A stretch of 64,000 nt of DNA from Polymorphum gilvum SL003B-26A1. Its GTDB lineage: Bacteria > Pseudomonadota > Alphaproteobacteria > Rhizobiales > Stappiaceae. A model generated the notes under the pieces. The model saw nothing but the letters and a program-made list of their open reading frames with translations. It had not been told where the DNA came from and did no database searches. The DNA lies in contig NC_015259.1 in the NCBI RefSeq assembly GCF_000192745.1, forward strand, positions 2,991,001-3,055,000, in the 5' to 3' direction. Shown piece by piece: positions 62,642 through 64,000 of the stretch; position 1 is the first letter of the stretch, and each line of letters starts with the position of its first letter. Both the position numbers and the translations under genes were made by a program.

Positions 62642-64000
62642 ATGAACTTGCTCACCGACGCCGTCCTCACCGGGCGGCAAGCGGCCGATCTGACCAAGGT
62701 CCGCCTCACCCTTCCCGAGCTTCTGGCAGGGCTGGTCCGGCAGGACATTGCGGACTATCCGCGCCTCAGACCGCATCAGCGGCATGTCTGGCACGCCCTG
62801 CTGGTGCAACTGGCGGGCCTTGCCCTGGCAAAGGCCGGCGATACCGCGCTGCCGGACGACGCGGCGCGGTGGCGTATCGTGCTGCGTGACCTGACCCCGG
62901 ACCACGCAGACGATGCCCCGTGGCGCCTCGTCACGCCGCCGGAACAGTCCGCCTTCCTGCAGGCGCCGGTGCCCGGCGGCGACCTTTCGGCCTTCAGGCC
63001 GGTCGAAACGCCGGGCGGCCTGGACATGCTCATCATGTCCAAAAACCACGACCTCAAGGCATCGGCGATGCCGGCTGACGACCCGGAACTGTGGCTCTAC
63101 GCCCTGGTCAGCCTGCAGACGCAGGAGGGGTTCCTTGGGGCCGGCAACTTTGGCATCAGCCGGATGAATGGCGGCTTCGCGAGCCGTCCTGCCTTGAGCG
63201 TCGGACCCGGCGACAGCGTCAGTGCGCGCTTCCGCCGCGACCTGCGGCTTGCGCTCGACCTACACGATCGTTGGTCCGAGGAATACGGCTATCGAAGCCA
63301 AGGCGGGCTTGGTCTTGTCTGGCTGGAGCCATGGGACGGCATGCGTTCGCTCGACATCGCTCGCCTCGATCTCTTCTACATCGAGATCTGCCGCCGTATC
63401 CGCTTGGTCAGGACGGACACCGGGCTGCGCGCGCTTGCAGCCGGAAGCAAGGTGCCGCGCATTGAGTCCAAGGCGCTGAACGGCGTCACCGGCGATCTCT
63501 GGACCAGCGTTGTCGACGAAAAGGGCAAGCGCAAGGCCTTCACGCTCGATGCACGCGGCTGGAGCTATCAGCAGATGGTGCGGCTGCTTTTCCCCGCCGT
63601 CCGGCGCGCCAGCGAGGAGATCACGCCTGCGCCCATGCAATCCGAGGCGCCGTTCGACGAAACCACCGGACTCTCCGTGCTGGCCCGTGCGGTCGTTCGC
63701 GGCCAGGGCAAGACGGAGGGCTATCACGAACGGCGCATCCCCGTTTCCCGGACGCTTCGCCTCGGCTTCGGCAAGACGGCGGCATCCGAACCGGCCGCAC
63801 AGGCGGCGCATGAGCGGGTCCGCGACGCGGGCACCTTCCAGTCGAAGGTCGTCTTTCCAGCCGTCCTTGCCGTGTTCACCGCCGCCCCTCGCACAGGCGC
63901 AGGCGAACGGGCACGCGACGACGACACCGCCAAGTCGCGGGCAGGCGCTGTCGCCGCACGGCTCGATGCGCTGATCGACCCGCTGTTCTTCGAGGATCTT
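62642..64000 (+). CDS. casA: Type I-E Cascade large subunit Cse1/CasA (Cas8e), 3' end outside window
   Basis: The first 453 codons are present. Like E. coli CasA it begins MNLL. Family block: SKNHDLKA (residues about 123-130), then WLYALVSLQTQEGFLGAGNF followed by GISRMNGGFASRP (141-172), the L1-like loop region used in PAM reading. The middle part (RFRRDLRLALDLHD, LDLFYIEICRRIRLV) is helical. The ATG at 62642 has a strong GGAGGTGAGG site overlapping the crRNA-like repeat. The rest of the Cascade operon (cse2, cas7, cas5, cas6e, cas1, cas2) and the array are expected to the right, beyond the window. Confidence 0.82.
   Translation, partial: MNLLTDAVLTGRQAADLTKVRLTLPELLAGLVRQDIADYPRLRPHQRHVWHALLVQLAGLALAKAGDTALPDDAARWRIVLRDLTPDHADDAPWRLVTPPEQSAFLQAPVPGGDLSAFRPVETPGGLDMLIMSKNHDLKASAMPADDPELWLYALVSLQTQEGFLGAGNFGISRMNGGFASRPALSVGPGDSVSARFRRDLRLALDLHDRWSEEYGYRSQGGLGLVWLEPWDGMRSLDIARLDLFYIEICRRIRLVRTDTGLRALAAGSKVPRIESKALNGVTGDLWTSVVDEKGKRKAFTLDARGWSYQQMVRLLFPAVRRASEEITPAPMQSEAPFDETTGLSVLARAVVRGQGKTEGYHERRIPVSRTLRLGFGKTAASEPAAQAAHERVRDAGTFQSKVVFPAVLAVFTAAPRTGAGERARDDDTAKSRAGAVAARLDALIDPLFFEDL

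Overview
The window is high-GC DNA that looks like an alphaproteobacterial chromosome. This is an inference, probably Hyphomicrobiales, from the TamA/TamB pair, a PdhS/DivJ-like cell-cycle type histidine kinase, DUF1289 and DUF971 proteins, FecR-CHASE2 signalling, class I fumarase, CobT/CobS and a Lrp-type regulator. Most of the window is ordinary chromosomal content with short gaps. The right end, from about 56 kb, is accessory.

Region by region. 1-8 kb: a truncated SDR gene, then a capsule/Kdo-type polysaccharide block on the minus strand (export lipoprotein, two KpsS-like proteins, one KpsC-like protein), with a divergent AGE-family sugar epimerase. 8-16.4 kb: folD, a decayed IS3-type fragment, tamA-tamB (outer-membrane protein and phospholipid transport machinery) and a small XRE regulator. 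16.4-23 kb: an Ldh-family dehydrogenase and a succinate-semialdehyde dehydrogenase flanking a 30-bp palindrome, then an operon pairing a periplasmic FecR protein, whose tail is a 28-unit hexanucleotide repeat, with a CHASE2-GGDEF-EAL protein. 23-29 kb: a YceI / cytochrome b561 / YceI cluster, class I fumarase, a small excalibur protein and an L,D-transpeptidase. 29-40 kb: DUF971, photolyase, moaA, two transporters, mrp, an SDR, a stand-alone BLUF photoreceptor, mobA and moeA. 40-54.5 kb: a polar amino-acid ABC transporter without its ATPase, a beta-hydroxyacid dehydrogenase, DUF302, Lrp/AsnC, an exported rhodanese, a UDG-like glycosylase, the histidine kinase, divergent cobT/cobS, a lipoprotein hydrolase, DUF1289, a membrane retropepsin, a TauE/SafE exporter and dusA.

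54.7-59.5 kb: a phosphonate-type ABC operon (phnD-phnC-phnE) whose phnD has lost its 5' part at an IS21-family element. The element is 2.5 kb, with TG...CA ends, a 5-bp target duplication, intact istA and frameshifted istB. Immediately beyond it a type I-E CRISPR-Cas locus begins (cas3, then cse1/casA running off the window). No ordinary CRISPR array lies in the window.

The most interesting stretch is the 394-bp cas3-casA gap (62248-62641). It contains what reads as a solitary crRNA-like unit: a degenerate repeat, a 32-nt pseudo-spacer and a 29-nt repeat in perfect register with type I-E repeats. The first part of the pseudo-spacer is identical over 11 nt to a TATAAT-containing site just downstream of cas3. 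Between the two lies a small gene with a strong Shine-Dalgarno sequence folded into a hairpin. This is the layout expected of a CRISPR-guarding or CRISPR-autoregulating RNA module (CreTA/CreR-like). The layout is seen in the sequence; the function is inferred.
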